This document shows, piece after piece, positions 1 to 9,269 of a DNA stretch of 64,000 nucleotides. Positions within the stretch are counted from its first letter, which is position 1, and every line of letters starts with the position of its first letter. Source of the stretch: Mycolicibacter nonchromogenicus (GTDB taxonomy: Bacteria > Actinomycetota > Actinomycetes > Mycobacteriales > Mycobacteriaceae); the NCBI RefSeq assembly GCF_002101775.1, contig NZ_LQPI01000072.1:62001-126000 (forward strand), read 5' to 3'. The translations under genes were made by a program, and so were the position numbers. Below the pieces are notes generated by a model, which was not told the DNA's origin, did no database searches, and saw nothing but the letters and a program-made list of their open reading frames with translations.

Positions 1-1
1 C

Positions 2-922
2 ATGGGCGGTCGCTGGGACGCCACCAACGTGGTGGCCGCTCCGGTCGCGGTCATCACTCCGATCAGCATCGATCACGTCGACTATCTCGGTGCGGACATC
101 GCCGGAATCGCCGAGGAGAAGGCCGGCATCATTCACCGCTCACCGGACGACCAGGTCGACACCGTGGCGGTGATCGCCCGTCAGGAGCCCGAGGTGATGC
201 AGGTGTTGTTGGCGCAGTCTGTGCGTGCCGACGCCGCGGTGGCGCGGGAGACCTCGGAATTCGCGGTGGTCAGCCGTCAACTCGCGGTCGGCGGCCAGGT
301 GCTGGAGCTGCAGGGCCTGGGCGGGGTGTACTCCGACATCTTTCTGCCGCTGCACGGCGAGCATCAGGCCCACAACGCGGTGCTGGCGCTGGCTGCGGTC
401 GAGGCGTTCTTCGGGGCCGGCGCCGAACGTCAGCTCGACGTCGAGACGGTTCGGGCTGGATTCGCCGCGGTGCGCAGCCCCGGCCGACTGGAGCGGATGC
501 GCAGCTCGCCCACGGTGTTCATCGACGCCGCGCACAACCCGGCCGGCGCCGCCGTGTTGGCGCAGGCCCTGGCCGAGGACTTCGACTTCAGGTATCTGGT
601 CGGTGTCATCAGCGTGCTTGGCGACAAGGACGTCGACGGGATCTTGGCGGCACTGGAGCCGGCGTTCGATCGAATTGTGTTGACCCATAACGGTTCTCCG
701 CGAGCGTTGGACGTCGAGACGCTTACTTCGGCGGCAGCGCGGTGGTTCGGTGACGACCGGGTGGTCACCACCGAGACTCTTGAGGATGCGATCGACACCG
801 CAACGGCGCTGGTCGACGAATTCGATTCCGAGGGGGAGTTGTCGGGTGCGGGAATCGTGATCACGGGATCTGTGGTCATGGCCGGCGCGGCTCGCTCCCT
901 GTTTGGGAAGGACCCCCAATGA
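2..922 (+). CDS. folC: Bifunctional folylpolyglutamate/dihydrofolate synthase, C-terminal part (5' end outside window)
   Basis: This is the C-terminal ~306 residues of FolC, the cytosolic enzyme that adds glutamate to folates. The Mur-ligase-type middle domain is visible in the segment with ITPISIDHVDYLG, and the C-terminal domain carries IDAAHNPAGA. Full-length FolC is about 450-490 residues, so the N-terminal third with the ATP-binding P-loop lies upstream of the window; the ATG at base 2 is internal. The stop overlaps the next start by ATGA, as expected for a translationally coupled pair. The same folC-Rv2446c-ndk-rne order occurs in M. tuberculosis. Confidence 0.93.
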   Translation: MGGRWDATNVVAAPVAVITPISIDHVDYLGADIAGIAEEKAGIIHRSPDDQVDTVAVIARQEPEVMQVLLAQSVRADAAVARETSEFAVVSRQLAVGGQVLELQGLGGVYSDIFLPLHGEHQAHNAVLALAAVEAFFGAGAERQLDVETVRAGFAAVRSPGRLERMRSSPTVFIDAAHNPAGAAVLAQALAEDFDFRYLVGVISVLGDKDVDGILAALEPAFDRIVLTHNGSPRALDVETLTSAAARWFGDDRVVTTETLEDAIDTATALVDEFDSEGELSGAGIVITGSVVMAGAARSLFGKDPQ

Positions 923-1269
923 CCGAACAACCGGGCGCACCCGACCCGTGGCGCGGTTTTCGTGGCGTGATGGCCGCGACGCTGATCCTCGAAGCCATCA
1001 CGGTGTTGCTGGCCCTGCCGGTGGTCAGCGTGGTCGGGGGTGGTCTGACACCGTTCTCGCTGACCTATCTGCTCGGACTGGCACTGGTGCTGCTGCTGTT
1101 CGCCGGCATCCAGGGCCGCAGCTGGGCGATCTGGGCCAACTTGGCGCTGCAACTGGTGCTGGTGGCCGGGTTCGTGATCTACCCCGGTGTCGGCATCATG
1201 GGCCTGGTGTTCACCGCGGTGTGGGGGCTGATCGCCTATTTCCGTGCCGTGGTCTTGCGACGGTCGTGA
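919..1269 (+). CDS. Small integral membrane protein (DUF4233 type, Rv2446c-like)
   Basis: A 116-residue protein with four hydrophobic helices (roughly residues 15-35, 45-62, 64-82 and 88-108) separated by short loops. It overlaps the folC stop by four bases, so it is probably made from the folC message. The position between folC and ndk is that of Rv2446c, a conserved actinobacterial membrane protein of unknown function. There is no catalytic motif, and nothing here indicates a role beyond its conserved neighbourhood. Confidence 0.85.
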   Translation: MTEQPGAPDPWRGFRGVMAATLILEAITVLLALPVVSVVGGGLTPFSLTYLLGLALVLLLFAGIQGRSWAIWANLALQLVLVAGFVIYPGVGIMGLVFTAVWGLIAYFRAVVLRRS

Positions 1270-1353
1270 CGGAGCCGGTGAGCGCGGCCGGTACGCTGTC
1301 GCCGTGCCGCTGGCGATGACGCAGCGGAGCGATGGAACAGGAGCGGCGCTGCC

Positions 1354-1800
1354 ATGACTGAGCGGACTTTGGTGCTGATCAAGCCGGACGGTGTGAACCG
1401 TCGGCTGGTGGGCGAGATCATCAGCCGGATCGAGAAGAAGGGGCTGACGTTGGCGGCCCTGGAACTGCGGCCGGTGCAGCAGGCGGTGGCCCGGCAGCAC
1501 TACGCCGAGCACGACGGCAAGGCATTCTTCGCTTCGCTGCTGGAGTTCATCACCTCCGGCCCGGTGGTTGCCGCTGTGGTGGAAGGACCGCGCGCGATCG
1601 AGGCGTTCCGGCAGCTCGCCGGTGGCACCGACCCGGTGGCCAAGGCCACTCCGGGCACCATCCGCGGCGACTTCGGTCTGGAAACCCAGTTCAACCTGGT
1701 GCACGGATCGGACTCGCCGGAGTCGGCCGAACGTGAGATCGCGCTGTGGTTCCCCGACCTGAAGCCGTCGGCGTCGACCGAACCGATGACACTGGCCTGA
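1354..1800 (+). CDS. ndk: Nucleoside diphosphate kinase
   Basis: Ndk transfers the gamma-phosphate of ATP to nucleoside diphosphates through a phosphohistidine. The N-terminus MTERTLVLIKPDGV and the active-site segment NLVHGSDS (His117) are both present. At 148 residues it is about 12 longer than the usual 136; the extra residues form a C-terminal tail rich in Ser, Thr and Pro. AGGAG about 10 bases upstream supports the ATG at 1354. A TACGCT -10-like element lies at 1292-1297, inside the gap after the DUF4233 gene, so ndk may have its own promoter. Confidence 0.96.
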   Translation: MTERTLVLIKPDGVNRRLVGEIISRIEKKGLTLAALELRPVQQAVARQHYAEHDGKAFFASLLEFITSGPVVAAVVEGPRAIEAFRQLAGGTDPVAKATPGTIRGDFGLETQFNLVHGSDSPESAEREIALWFPDLKPSASTEPMTLA

Positions 1801-2095
1801 CGTCGGAGTTAGTGCCTTTCGTCCGGCTCCTGTGGATTGTGTGGGATACTGGCTAACGGGTGAACGTCGCCGGACCGGTGTCTGACACCCGAATGAAGCC
1901 TTCGGCGAGTGCGACGGTCGCGATATGTGATGCGGCGCCGATCGCCGGTCTTCATTCAGCCAGGCACCGAGTCGGTTCAACCCGAGCCCCTCGGAGCGAG
2001 ACCACCACAAGCCCGGGCAGTGAGCCGGGCCCATAACGAGAAGTCCTCGCGTGGCCGCGTCGCAACGACGCGCCCGGGGGCTTGAGGAGACGCAC
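1801..2095 (+). promoter_or_regulatory. rne promoter and long 5' leader
   Basis: The 295 bases between ndk and rne contain no gene. A -10-like GATACT, preceded by TGTG, lies at 1845-1850; it would place transcription start near 1857 and leave a leader of about 240 bases. No good -35 is visible. I recall reports of a long rne 5' UTR in mycobacteria, and the length here is similar. AGGAG at 2085-2089 is the ribosome binding site. In other bacteria RNase E autoregulates through its own leader; whether this leader does so is inference. Confidence 0.5.
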
Positions 2096-5044
2096 GTGGC
2101 AGACCCCTCTCTTTTCAAAGGCCCTGGTTCAGACGAATCGGCGGCTCCGAGCCAGCATGAGGAGTTGCCCGATCGACTGCGGGTGCACTCGCTGGCGCGG
2201 GTTCTGGGCACCACCAGTCGGCGGGTTCTGGATGCGCTGACCGAACTGGACGGCCGGGCGCGCAGCGCCCACTCCAGCGTTGATCGTGTCGAGGCGGTGC
2301 GGGTCCGCGACCTGCTGGACTCGGCCGCCGAACCCGCTGTGGCCGGATTGTTCCAGGAGCCCCCGACCCCGGAGGTGATCGAGGAAGTCCCCGACGAACC
2401 GGAGTCCCGGTTGCTGCTGGAGACCGCCTCGGAGCCCGCCGCAGCGCGGGCGGACTACATGCCGTTGTTCGTCGCGCCGCAGCCGGTCGCCTTTGAGCGA
2501 GCCGTGCCCCGCGACGTCGACACCGACGATGACGAAGACGACGACCTCGGCGGCTCCGACGCCGACGCCGATGCCGATACCGATGACGAGGGCGGCGACC
2601 GGCCCGCCAACCGGCGCCGTCGCCGCGGACGCCGCGGCCGCGGCCGGGGCCGCGGGTCTGAGGGTGCGGCACCCGAGGACGCCGACGACGAGACCGAGGA
2701 CGACGAGTCCGCTGCGGAATCCGACGAGGCCGGCGACGCCGAAGACGCCGCCGACGACGATGGCGGTTCGGCCGAGGACGCGGGAACGCGCCGTCGCCGC
2801 CGTCGCCGTCGGCGCAAGGCCGGGACCGGGGAGGAAGAGGACGCCGCGTCGTCGGACGACCCGCCCAACACCGTCGTGCACGAACGGGCCCCACGCGCCA
2901 AGGCCGGCCGGGCCGCCAAGACCGAGCGCGGCACCGGCGACGACGAGATCCAGGGCATCACCGGATCGACACGCCTGGAGGCCAAGCGGCAGCGCCGCCG
3001 CGATGGGCGCGACGCCGGACGCCGTCGCCCGCCGATCCTGAGCGAGGCCGAATTCCTGGCGCGTCGGGAGGCCGTCGACCGCCGGATGGTGGTCCGTGAC
3101 CGGGTACGGACCGAGCCGCCGCACACCGGCGCCCGCTACACCCAGATCGCCGTGCTGGAAGACGGCGTCATGGTCGAGCACTTCGTGACATCTGCGGCTT
3201 CGACTTCCCTGGTGGGCAACGTCTATCTGGGCGTGGTGCAGAACGTACTGCCGTCGATGGAGGCCGCCTTCGTCGACATCGGCCGGGGCCGCAACGGCGT
3301 GCTCTACGCCGGTGAGGTGAACTGGGAGGCCGCCGGGCTCGGTGGCGCCAACCGCAAGATCGAACAGGCGCTCAAACCCGGCGACTATGTCGTGGTGCAG
3401 GTCAGCAAGGACCCCATCGGACACAAGGGCGCCCGGCTGACCACTCAGGTGTCGCTGGCCGGTCGCTACCTGGTCTATGTGCCGGGCGCCTCGTCGACCG
3501 GTATCAGCCGCAAGCTGCCCGACACGGAACGCCAGCGGCTCAAGGAGATCCTGCGCGAGGTGGTGCCCGCCGACGCCGGTGTGATCATCCGCACCGCGTC
3601 GGAGGGCGTCAAAGAAGAGGACATCCGCGCTGACGTGGAGCGCCTCCAGGAGCGCTGGAACCAGATCGAGGCCACGGCGGCCGAGACCAAGGCGAAGGCT
3701 GCCGGCGCTGCGGTGGCGCTCTACGAAGAGCCCGATGTCCTGGTCAAGGTGATCCGTGACCTGTTCAACGAGGACTTTTCCGAGCTGGTGGTCTCCGGTG
3801 AGCACGCCTGGGCGACGATCAACGAGTACGTGGGGTCGGTGGCACCGGAACTGCTGCCGAAGCTGACCCGCTACCAGGCGCCCGAGGGCCCCGACGGTCA
3901 ATCCGGCCCGGACGTATTCGCCGTGCACCGTATCGACGAACAACTGGCCAAGGCGATGGATCGCAAGGTGTGGCTGCCCTCGGGCGGCACCCTGGTGATC
4001 GACCGGACCGAGGCCATGACGGTGGTCGACGTCAACACCGGCAAGTTCACCGGGTCCGGGGGCAACCTCGAGGAGACGGTGACCAAGAACAACCTGGAGG
4101 CCGCCGAGGAGATCGTGCGGCAGCTTCGTCTCCGCGACATCGGCGGCATCATCGTCATCGACTTCATCGACATGGTGCTGGAGTCCAATCGGGACCTGGT
4201 GCTGCGACGGCTGACCGAGGCGCTCGGGCGCGACCGAACCCGCCATCAGGTTTCGGAGGTCACGTCACTGGGTCTGGTGCAACTGACCCGCAAACGCCTT
4301 GGTACCGGGCTGATCGAGGCATTCTCGACGTCGTGTCAGCACTGCGCGGGGCGTGGCATCGTGTTGCACGCCGACCCGGTGGACTCGGCCGCGCCGGGAC
4401 GCAAGGCGGAATCGGGCGGCACCAGCAGCCGCCGCAGCAAGCGCTCGAAGAAGGCGAAGGTCGACGAGACGCCCGTCGCCAAGGTTCCGGTGCACACTCC
4501 GGGTGACCACCCGATGTTCAAGGCGATGGCGGCCGCCAGCGACCGGCACGACGAGTCCGACGACGATCACTCGGCCGCGCCCGACGGCGATGAGCTGTTG
4601 GCGAACGGTGCCGAGCAGAGCACCGAAGGCGCCGTGGCGGCCGACGGCGCCGACGAGGCGGTCCAGGAGGCCCTCGAACCCGACGTGTCAGACCTCTCCG
4701 ACGACGAAGACGTTGACGTTGACGACTCCGACGACGAGGACGACGAAGACGTTGACGACGCCGAGGACGAAGACGTTGACGACGCCGACGAAGACGCCGA
4801 CGACGAGGACGAGGACGCCGAGGTCGAAGTCGATCTCGATGACGATGACGACGAAGACTTCGACGACGACCTGGATGTCATCGATGAGTCAGACGAGTCG
4901 GATGATTCCGATGAGTCAGACGATGACGACTCCGACGATGCCGAGGACTCCGAGGACTTTGACGAGCCCGAGGTGACCATTGCGGTGGTTGAACGGCCGC
5001 GACGTCGGCGTGCAGCGGCCCGGCCTGCGGGGCCACCGATCTAG
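2096..5044 (+). CDS. rne: Ribonuclease E/G
   Basis: RNase E makes the first endonucleolytic cuts in mRNA decay and rRNA processing. The catalytic core lies in the middle of the protein: an S1 RNA-binding domain (from about ARYTQIAVLEDGVMVEHF), the DNase I-like subdomain with catalytic aspartates in VVDVNTGKFTG and VIDFIDM, and the zinc-link CQHCAGRG. It is flanked by long disordered arms with alternating acidic and basic runs; the last ~110 residues are mostly Asp and Glu. I choose GTG 2096, giving 982 residues, because AGGAG lies six bases upstream; the in-frame GTG at 2051 is possible but lacks a site. The N-terminal EELPDRLRVHSLAR matches mycobacterial Rne. Confidence 0.95.
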   Translation: MADPSLFKGPGSDESAAPSQHEELPDRLRVHSLARVLGTTSRRVLDALTELDGRARSAHSSVDRVEAVRVRDLLDSAAEPAVAGLFQEPPTPEVIEEVPDEPESRLLLETASEPAAARADYMPLFVAPQPVAFERAVPRDVDTDDDEDDDLGGSDADADADTDDEGGDRPANRRRRRGRRGRGRGRGSEGAAPEDADDETEDDESAAESDEAGDAEDAADDDGGSAEDAGTRRRRRRRRRKAGTGEEEDAASSDDPPNTVVHERAPRAKAGRAAKTERGTGDDEIQGITGSTRLEAKRQRRRDGRDAGRRRPPILSEAEFLARREAVDRRMVVRDRVRTEPPHTGARYTQIAVLEDGVMVEHFVTSAASTSLVGNVYLGVVQNVLPSMEAAFVDIGRGRNGVLYAGEVNWEAAGLGGANRKIEQALKPGDYVVVQVSKDPIGHKGARLTTQVSLAGRYLVYVPGASSTGISRKLPDTERQRLKEILREVVPADAGVIIRTASEGVKEEDIRADVERLQERWNQIEATAAETKAKAAGAAVALYEEPDVLVKVIRDLFNEDFSELVVSGEHAWATINEYVGSVAPELLPKLTRYQAPEGPDGQSGPDVFAVHRIDEQLAKAMDRKVWLPSGGTLVIDRTEAMTVVDVNTGKFTGSGGNLEETVTKNNLEAAEEIVRQLRLRDIGGIIVIDFIDMVLESNRDLVLRRLTEALGRDRTRHQVSEVTSLGLVQLTRKRLGTGLIEAFSTSCQHCAGRGIVLHADPVDSAAPGRKAESGGTSSRRSKRSKKAKVDETPVAKVPVHTPGDHPMFKAMAAASDRHDESDDDHSAAPDGDELLANGAEQSTEGAVAADGADEAVQEALEPDVSDLSDDEDVDVDDSDDEDDEDVDDAEDEDVDDADEDADDEDEDAEVEVDLDDDDDEDFDDDLDVIDESDESDDSDESDDDDSDDAEDSEDFDEPEVTIAVVERPRRRRAAARPAGPPI
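4690..4976 (+). repeat. Low-complexity Asp/Glu-coding tract in rne
   Basis: About 290 bases made almost entirely of GAC, GAT, GAG, GAA and GTT codons, with the unit GACGAAGACGTTGACG recurring near 4700, 4745 and 4768. It encodes the acidic tail of RNase E. Such tracts change length by slippage and are hard to assemble, so the exact length should be treated with care. Confidence 0.7.
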
Positions 5045-5055
5045 GCCGTGCCGGT

Positions 5056-5092
5056 TTGACCCCTTAGCCGCTGGTCACGTACCCTTGACCAG
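5056..5092 (+). promoter_or_regulatory. Promoter of rplU-rpmA
   Basis: A -35 TTGACC at 5056-5061 and a -10 TACCCT at 5080-5085 are separated by 18 bases, a good SigA-type arrangement. Start near 5092 would leave a leader of about 104 bases before rplU. A second TTGACC at 5085-5090 has no convincing -10 partner. Confidence 0.5.
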
Positions 5093-5195
5093 TTGTCGCC
5101 AGGCGGGAATAACCACAGCTCGGCGGACAGAACCCCAGACACCTGCGCAAGTCCCGATGGCGTGCGCGCCCGAGAAGCAGAGGTAGAAACCAACG

Positions 5196-5507
5196 ATGGC
5201 GACGTACGCAATCGTCAAAACCGGCGGCAAGCAGTACAAGGTTGCCGTTGGTGACGTGCTCAAGGTTGAGAAGCTCGAGTCCGAGCCGGGATCGTCGGTC
5301 TCGCTGCCGGTCGCGCTGGTCGTGGACGGCGCCACCGTCACCACCGACGCCGCCAAGCTGGCGAAGGTCGCGGTCACCGGAGAGGTCTTGGAGCACACCA
5401 AGGGTCCGAAGATCCGCATCCACAAGTTCAAGAACAAGACCGGCTACCACAAGCGGCAGGGTCACCGTCAGCAGCTGACCGTGCTCAAGGTCACCGGAAT
5501 CAAGTAG
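5196..5507 (+). CDS. rplU: 50S ribosomal protein L21
   Basis: L21 (103 residues) binds 23S rRNA in the large subunit. The protein starts MATYAIVKTGGKQYKVAVGD and ends with the typical HRQQLTVLKVTGI. It is followed after 15 bases by rpmA, the conserved bacterial L21-L27 pair, and then by obgE. AGAGGTAG upstream of the ATG is a weak binding site. Confidence 0.98.
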   Translation: MATYAIVKTGGKQYKVAVGDVLKVEKLESEPGSSVSLPVALVVDGATVTTDAAKLAKVAVTGEVLEHTKGPKIRIHKFKNKTGYHKRQGHRQQLTVLKVTGIK

Positions 5508-5522
5508 TAGGAGGCAACCAAC

Positions 5523-5783
5523 ATGGCACACAAGAAGGGCGCTTCCAGCTCACGTAACGGGCGCGACTCAAACGCCCAGCGGCTCGGCGTCAAGCGATTC
5601 GGCGGCCAGGTCGTCAAGGCCGGCGAGATTCTGGTCCGCCAGCGCGGAACCCACTTCCACCCCGGCGTGAACGTCGGGCGCGGCGGCGACGACACCCTGT
5701 TCGCCACGGCCCCCGGTGCGGTCGAATTCGGTGTGAAGCGCGGCCGCAAACTGGTCAACATCGTGCCTGTCGCCCGCGACTAG
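5523..5783 (+). CDS. rpmA: 50S ribosomal protein L27
   Basis: L27 (86 residues) reaches toward the peptidyl transferase centre. It begins MAHKKGASSSRNGRDSNAQ, with no N-terminal presequence of the kind processed in Firmicutes, and contains the family segment ILVRQRGTHFHPG. A strong AGGAGG at 5509-5514 precedes the ATG. It is cotranscribed with rplU and probably obgE, whose start lies 48 bases downstream. Confidence 0.98.
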   Translation: MAHKKGASSSRNGRDSNAQRLGVKRFGGQVVKAGEILVRQRGTHFHPGVNVGRGGDDTLFATAPGAVEFGVKRGRKLVNIVPVARD

Positions 5784-5831
5784 TCGCTGGCGTAACTGGG
5801 CGCCGTTTGGCGCCGGATAGGTAGTAACGCC

Positions 5832-7277
5832 ATGTCCCGGTTCGTCGACCGCGTTGTCATCCATGTGCGCGCCGGCGACGGGGGCAACGGCTGCGCCTCA
5901 ATTCACCGGGAGAAGTTCAAACCGCTCGGTGGTCCCGACGGTGGCAACGGCGGCCGCGGCGGCAGCGTCGTGCTGGTCGTCGATCCCCAGGTGCACACTC
6001 TGCTGGACTTCCACTTCCGGCCGCACATCACTGCGCCGTCCGGTAAGCAGGGCCAAGGCAGCAACAAAGACGGGGCCACCGGCGCAGACCTGCACATCAA
6101 GGTCCCCGACGGCACCGTCGTGCTTGACGAGAACGGGCGGCTGCTGGCCGACCTGGTCGGCGTGGGTGCTCGATTCGAGGCGGCAGTCGGCGGACGAGGC
6201 GGGCTGGGCAACGCGGCGTTGGTGTCGCGCGCCCGCAAAGCGCCCGGCTTCGCATTGCTGGGGGAGAAGGGCGAGTCCCGCGACCTCACGCTGGAACTCA
6301 AGACCGTCGCCGACGTCGGGCTCATCGGTTTTCCGTCCGCGGGCAAATCCGCACTGGTGTCGGTGATCTCGGCGGCCAAGCCGAAGATCGCCGACTATCC
6401 CTTCACCACGTTGGCGCCCAACCTGGGCGTGGTCTCGGCGGGCGAGAACACCTTCACCGCCGCCGATGTGCCTGGCCTCATCCCCGGTGCCTCGTCCGGG
6501 CGCGGGCTGGGCTTGGACTTTCTGCGGCACATCGAACGCTGCGCGGTGCTGGTACACGTCGTGGACTGCGCGACCGCCGAGCCGGGCCGCGACCCGCTCT
6601 CGGACATCGAAGCGATCGAAGCCGAACTGGCCGCCTATACCCCGACCATGCAAGGGGATTCAACGCTGGGTGACCTGGTCGACCGGCCGCGCGCGGTGGT
6701 GCTCAACAAGATCGACGTGCCCGAGGCCCTGGAGATGGCGGAGTTCGTCCGCGACGACATCGTGGCCCAGCGCGGCTGGCCGGTGTTCATGGTCTCGACG
6801 GTGAGCCGGGCCGGCTTGCGGCCGTTGACCTTTGCGCTGGCCGAGATGGTGTCGGCGTATCGCGCCGCGCAACCCGAACCGGTGGCGCGTCGCCCGGTGA
6901 TCCGGCCTGTTCGGGCGGGGGAGACCGGGTTCACCGTGGAATCCGACGGCTACGGTGGCTTCCTGGTGCGCGGTAGTCAGCCCGAGCGCTGGGTGCACCA
7001 GACCAACTTCGACAACGACGAGGCGGTCGGCTACCTGGGTGACCGGCTGGCGCGGCTCGGTGTCGAAGATGAGCTGCTGCGGCAGGGCGCGAAACCGGGC
7101 TGCGCGGTGACCATCGGGGAGATGACCTTCGACTGGGAGCCGACCACTCCGGCCGGGGTGGACGTGACGTTGTCTGGCCGGGGCACCGACAGCAGACTGG
7201 AGCGCACCGACCGAGTCGGTGCCGCCGAGCGAAAGGTCGCCCGCAAGCAGCGCCGTGAGCACTCGGAGGACGCGTGA
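5832..7277 (+). CDS. obgE: GTPase Obg/CgtA
   Basis: Obg is an essential GTPase linked to late 50S subunit assembly and the stringent response. Visible parts are the glycine-rich OBG domain (residues ~1-158, with GGDGGNGCASIHREKF), the G domain with P-loop GFPSAGKSA, switch II DVPGLIPGA and NKID, and a C-terminal OCT domain of about 100 residues ahead of a basic tail. The 481-residue length is normal for mycobacteria. Its stop overlaps the proB start (GTGA), so the two are translationally coupled. Confidence 0.96.
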   Translation: MSRFVDRVVIHVRAGDGGNGCASIHREKFKPLGGPDGGNGGRGGSVVLVVDPQVHTLLDFHFRPHITAPSGKQGQGSNKDGATGADLHIKVPDGTVVLDENGRLLADLVGVGARFEAAVGGRGGLGNAALVSRARKAPGFALLGEKGESRDLTLELKTVADVGLIGFPSAGKSALVSVISAAKPKIADYPFTTLAPNLGVVSAGENTFTAADVPGLIPGASSGRGLGLDFLRHIERCAVLVHVVDCATAEPGRDPLSDIEAIEAELAAYTPTMQGDSTLGDLVDRPRAVVLNKIDVPEALEMAEFVRDDIVAQRGWPVFMVSTVSRAGLRPLTFALAEMVSAYRAAQPEPVARRPVIRPVRAGETGFTVESDGYGGFLVRGSQPERWVHQTNFDNDEAVGYLGDRLARLGVEDELLRQGAKPGCAVTIGEMTFDWEPTTPAGVDVTLSGRGTDSRLERTDRVGAAERKVARKQRREHSEDA

Positions 7278-8383
7278 GCGCCACCGGTGGTGCGCGCGAA
7301 GCGATTCGGACCGCGCGCAGTGTCGTGGTCAAGATCGGCACGACCGCGCTGACCACCGAGTCCGGCATGTTCGACGCGGCCCGCCTGGCCGGGCTCGCCG
7401 AGGCGATCGAGGGCCGGATGAGGGCCGGCTCGGACGTGACGATCGTGTCCTCGGGAGCTATCGCCGCCGGCCTGGAGCCGCTCGGCCTGACCAAGCGGCC
7501 CACTGACCTGGCCACCAAACAGGCCGCTGCCAGTGTGGGCCAGGTTGCGCTGGTCAATGCGTGGAGTGCCGCCTTCGGCCGGTTCGGCCGCACCGTCGGG
7601 CAGGTGTTGCTGACCGCCCAGGACGTGTCGATGCGGGTGTCACACACCAACGCCGCCCGCACCCTGGACCGGCTGCGCTCCTTGCATGCCGTGGCGATCG
7701 TCAACGAGAACGACACGGTGGCCACCAGCGAGATCCGATTCGGCGACAATGACCGTCTCTCGGCGCTGGTGGCGCATCTGGTGGGCGCCGACGCGCTGGT
7801 GCTGCTCTCCGACATCGACGGCCTCTATGACTCCGATCCCCGCAAGGGCCCGGCCCGGCTGGTGCCCGAGGTCGCGGGGCCCGATGATCTGGCCGACGTG
7901 GTGGCCAGCGAGGGCAGTCACCTGGGCACCGGCGGCATGGTGTCGAAGTTGTCGTCGGCACTGTTGGCGGCCGACGCGGGAGTGCCGGTGCTGCTGGCCG
8001 CGGCCGGCGAAGCCGCGGCCGCCCTGTCGGACGCCTCGGTGGGCACCGTCTTCGCGCCCCGGCCGCAACGGTTGTCGGCACGCAAGTTCTGGGTGCGCCA
8101 CGCCGCCGACGCGGCCGGCGTACTGACGCTGGATGCCGGGGCCGTCGAGGCGGTGGTGGCCCGCCGACGCTCCCTGCTGCCGGCTGGTATCACCGCGGTG
8201 TCGGGCAGGTTCTACGGCGGTGACGTGGTGGAACTGTGCGGCCCGGACGGCACGGTGGTGGCGCGCGGCGTGGTCGGCTACGACGCGGCGGAGCTGGACG
8301 CGATGATCGGCCATTCCACCGCCGAGTTGGCGCCGGATGCGCGGCGGCCGGTGGTGCACGCCGACGACCTGGTCGCGGTGTAG
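7274..8383 (+). CDS. proB: Glutamate 5-kinase
   Basis: ProB phosphorylates glutamate in the first step of proline synthesis. The amino-acid kinase domain (residues ~10-260, with VVKIGTTALT and VSSGAIAAG) is followed by a C-terminal PUA domain, a total of 369 residues. The GTG start overlaps the obgE stop. The second enzyme of the pathway, proA, is 7.5 kb downstream; in M. tuberculosis the two are likewise near each other but not adjacent. Confidence 0.96.
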   Translation: MSATGGAREAIRTARSVVVKIGTTALTTESGMFDAARLAGLAEAIEGRMRAGSDVTIVSSGAIAAGLEPLGLTKRPTDLATKQAAASVGQVALVNAWSAAFGRFGRTVGQVLLTAQDVSMRVSHTNAARTLDRLRSLHAVAIVNENDTVATSEIRFGDNDRLSALVAHLVGADALVLLSDIDGLYDSDPRKGPARLVPEVAGPDDLADVVASEGSHLGTGGMVSKLSSALLAADAGVPVLLAAAGEAAAALSDASVGTVFAPRPQRLSARKFWVRHAADAAGVLTLDAGAVEAVVARRRSLLPAGITAVSGRFYGGDVVELCGPDGTVVARGVVGYDAAELDAMIGHSTAELAPDARRPVVHADDLVAV

Positions 8384-8486
8384 CCCCTTCCTTCCGGCGA
8401 GTGTGCGTGTTTGCCCCGCGACACGCCGGTTGGGCGCGTACAACTACGCACGTTCGGATGTCGACGCCAGGGATGGGGGTGCAGAG

Positions 8487-9245
8487 ATGACCACGGTGTT
8501 CACCATCGACGGGGCGGGCTGGAGCGGATTCCTGCGGTTCATGTGCCGCGGTGCGGTCACCAAGGGCAAGACCATCAGACGCGTCAACTACCCCAACACC
8601 TACGTCGACGGCCTGCGCTATGTCCCGGCGGTGGCCGCGGTGCAACGCGGCGCCCAGACTCTCGATGACATGTTGACCGCCCACTTCAACGCCACACCCG
8701 ACGCCGACGACGTCCTGGTCTACGGGGTGAGCATGGGGGCGCAGGTCGCCTGCAAGTGGCTACGCGAGAAGGGGCCGACCTCCCGCATCCCGGCCGAGCG
8801 TGTGTCGTTTCTGCTGCTGGCCAACCCCGAGCAGCCATTTCACGGTATCTATCGGGCGGACCCGAAGCTGGTCACGTTCATGAAGCTGCCTGACTACGGT
8901 GGCGTCGGCGTGCCGGCGAGCACTCGGTTCACGGTGACAGACGTGTGCCGCCAATACGACGGGATGGCCGATTTCCCCAACCTGTCCGCCGCGCAGGTCG
9001 ACCCGCTGGCCCGCAGAAACGCGCTGCTGGGCCTGGTGCTGGTGCACAACAACTACTTTCGGCTCGACCTCGACAGCGCCGAGAATCTCCGCGTCAGCCG
9101 CGGCAACATCACCTATGTCATGTCGCCGACTCGAGTGCCGCCGGCCGCCCGCCTGTCCGCGCTGTCGCCCGACCGGTTGGCACGACAGCGTCGCAGGATC
9201 GAGGGCTCCTACGATCGCTCGGCCTGGACCGGCATGCACCGGTAG
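8487..9245 (+). CDS. PE-PPE-domain-like alpha/beta hydrolase without a PE or PPE module
   Basis: A 252-residue protein resembling the PE-PPE domain (PF08237), a serine hydrolase fold found fused to some PE/PPE proteins and also encoded alone. The nucleophile elbow is GVSMG with Ser82. A candidate acid lies in the FTVTDVCRQYDG region and a candidate base in LVHNNYF. There is no signal peptide, so it is probably cytosolic or exported by another route. I choose ATG 8487, preceded by a G-rich site; upstream in-frame starts lack one. It is not at this locus in M. tuberculosis. Substrate unknown, possibly a fatty ester. Confidence 0.7.
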   Translation: MTTVFTIDGAGWSGFLRFMCRGAVTKGKTIRRVNYPNTYVDGLRYVPAVAAVQRGAQTLDDMLTAHFNATPDADDVLVYGVSMGAQVACKWLREKGPTSRIPAERVSFLLLANPEQPFHGIYRADPKLVTFMKLPDYGGVGVPASTRFTVTDVCRQYDGMADFPNLSAAQVDPLARRNALLGLVLVHNNYFRLDLDSAENLRVSRGNITYVMSPTRVPPAARLSALSPDRLARQRRRIEGSYDRSAWTGMHR

Positions 9246-9269
9246 GTGGCCGCCCGCATCCCGGAGTAT

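Noticed and set aside
2129..4246. 705-residue open frame on the minus strand inside rne
   Set aside because: It mirrors the high-GC codon pattern of rne, has no start site and no family resemblance; the plus-strand RNase E is clear.
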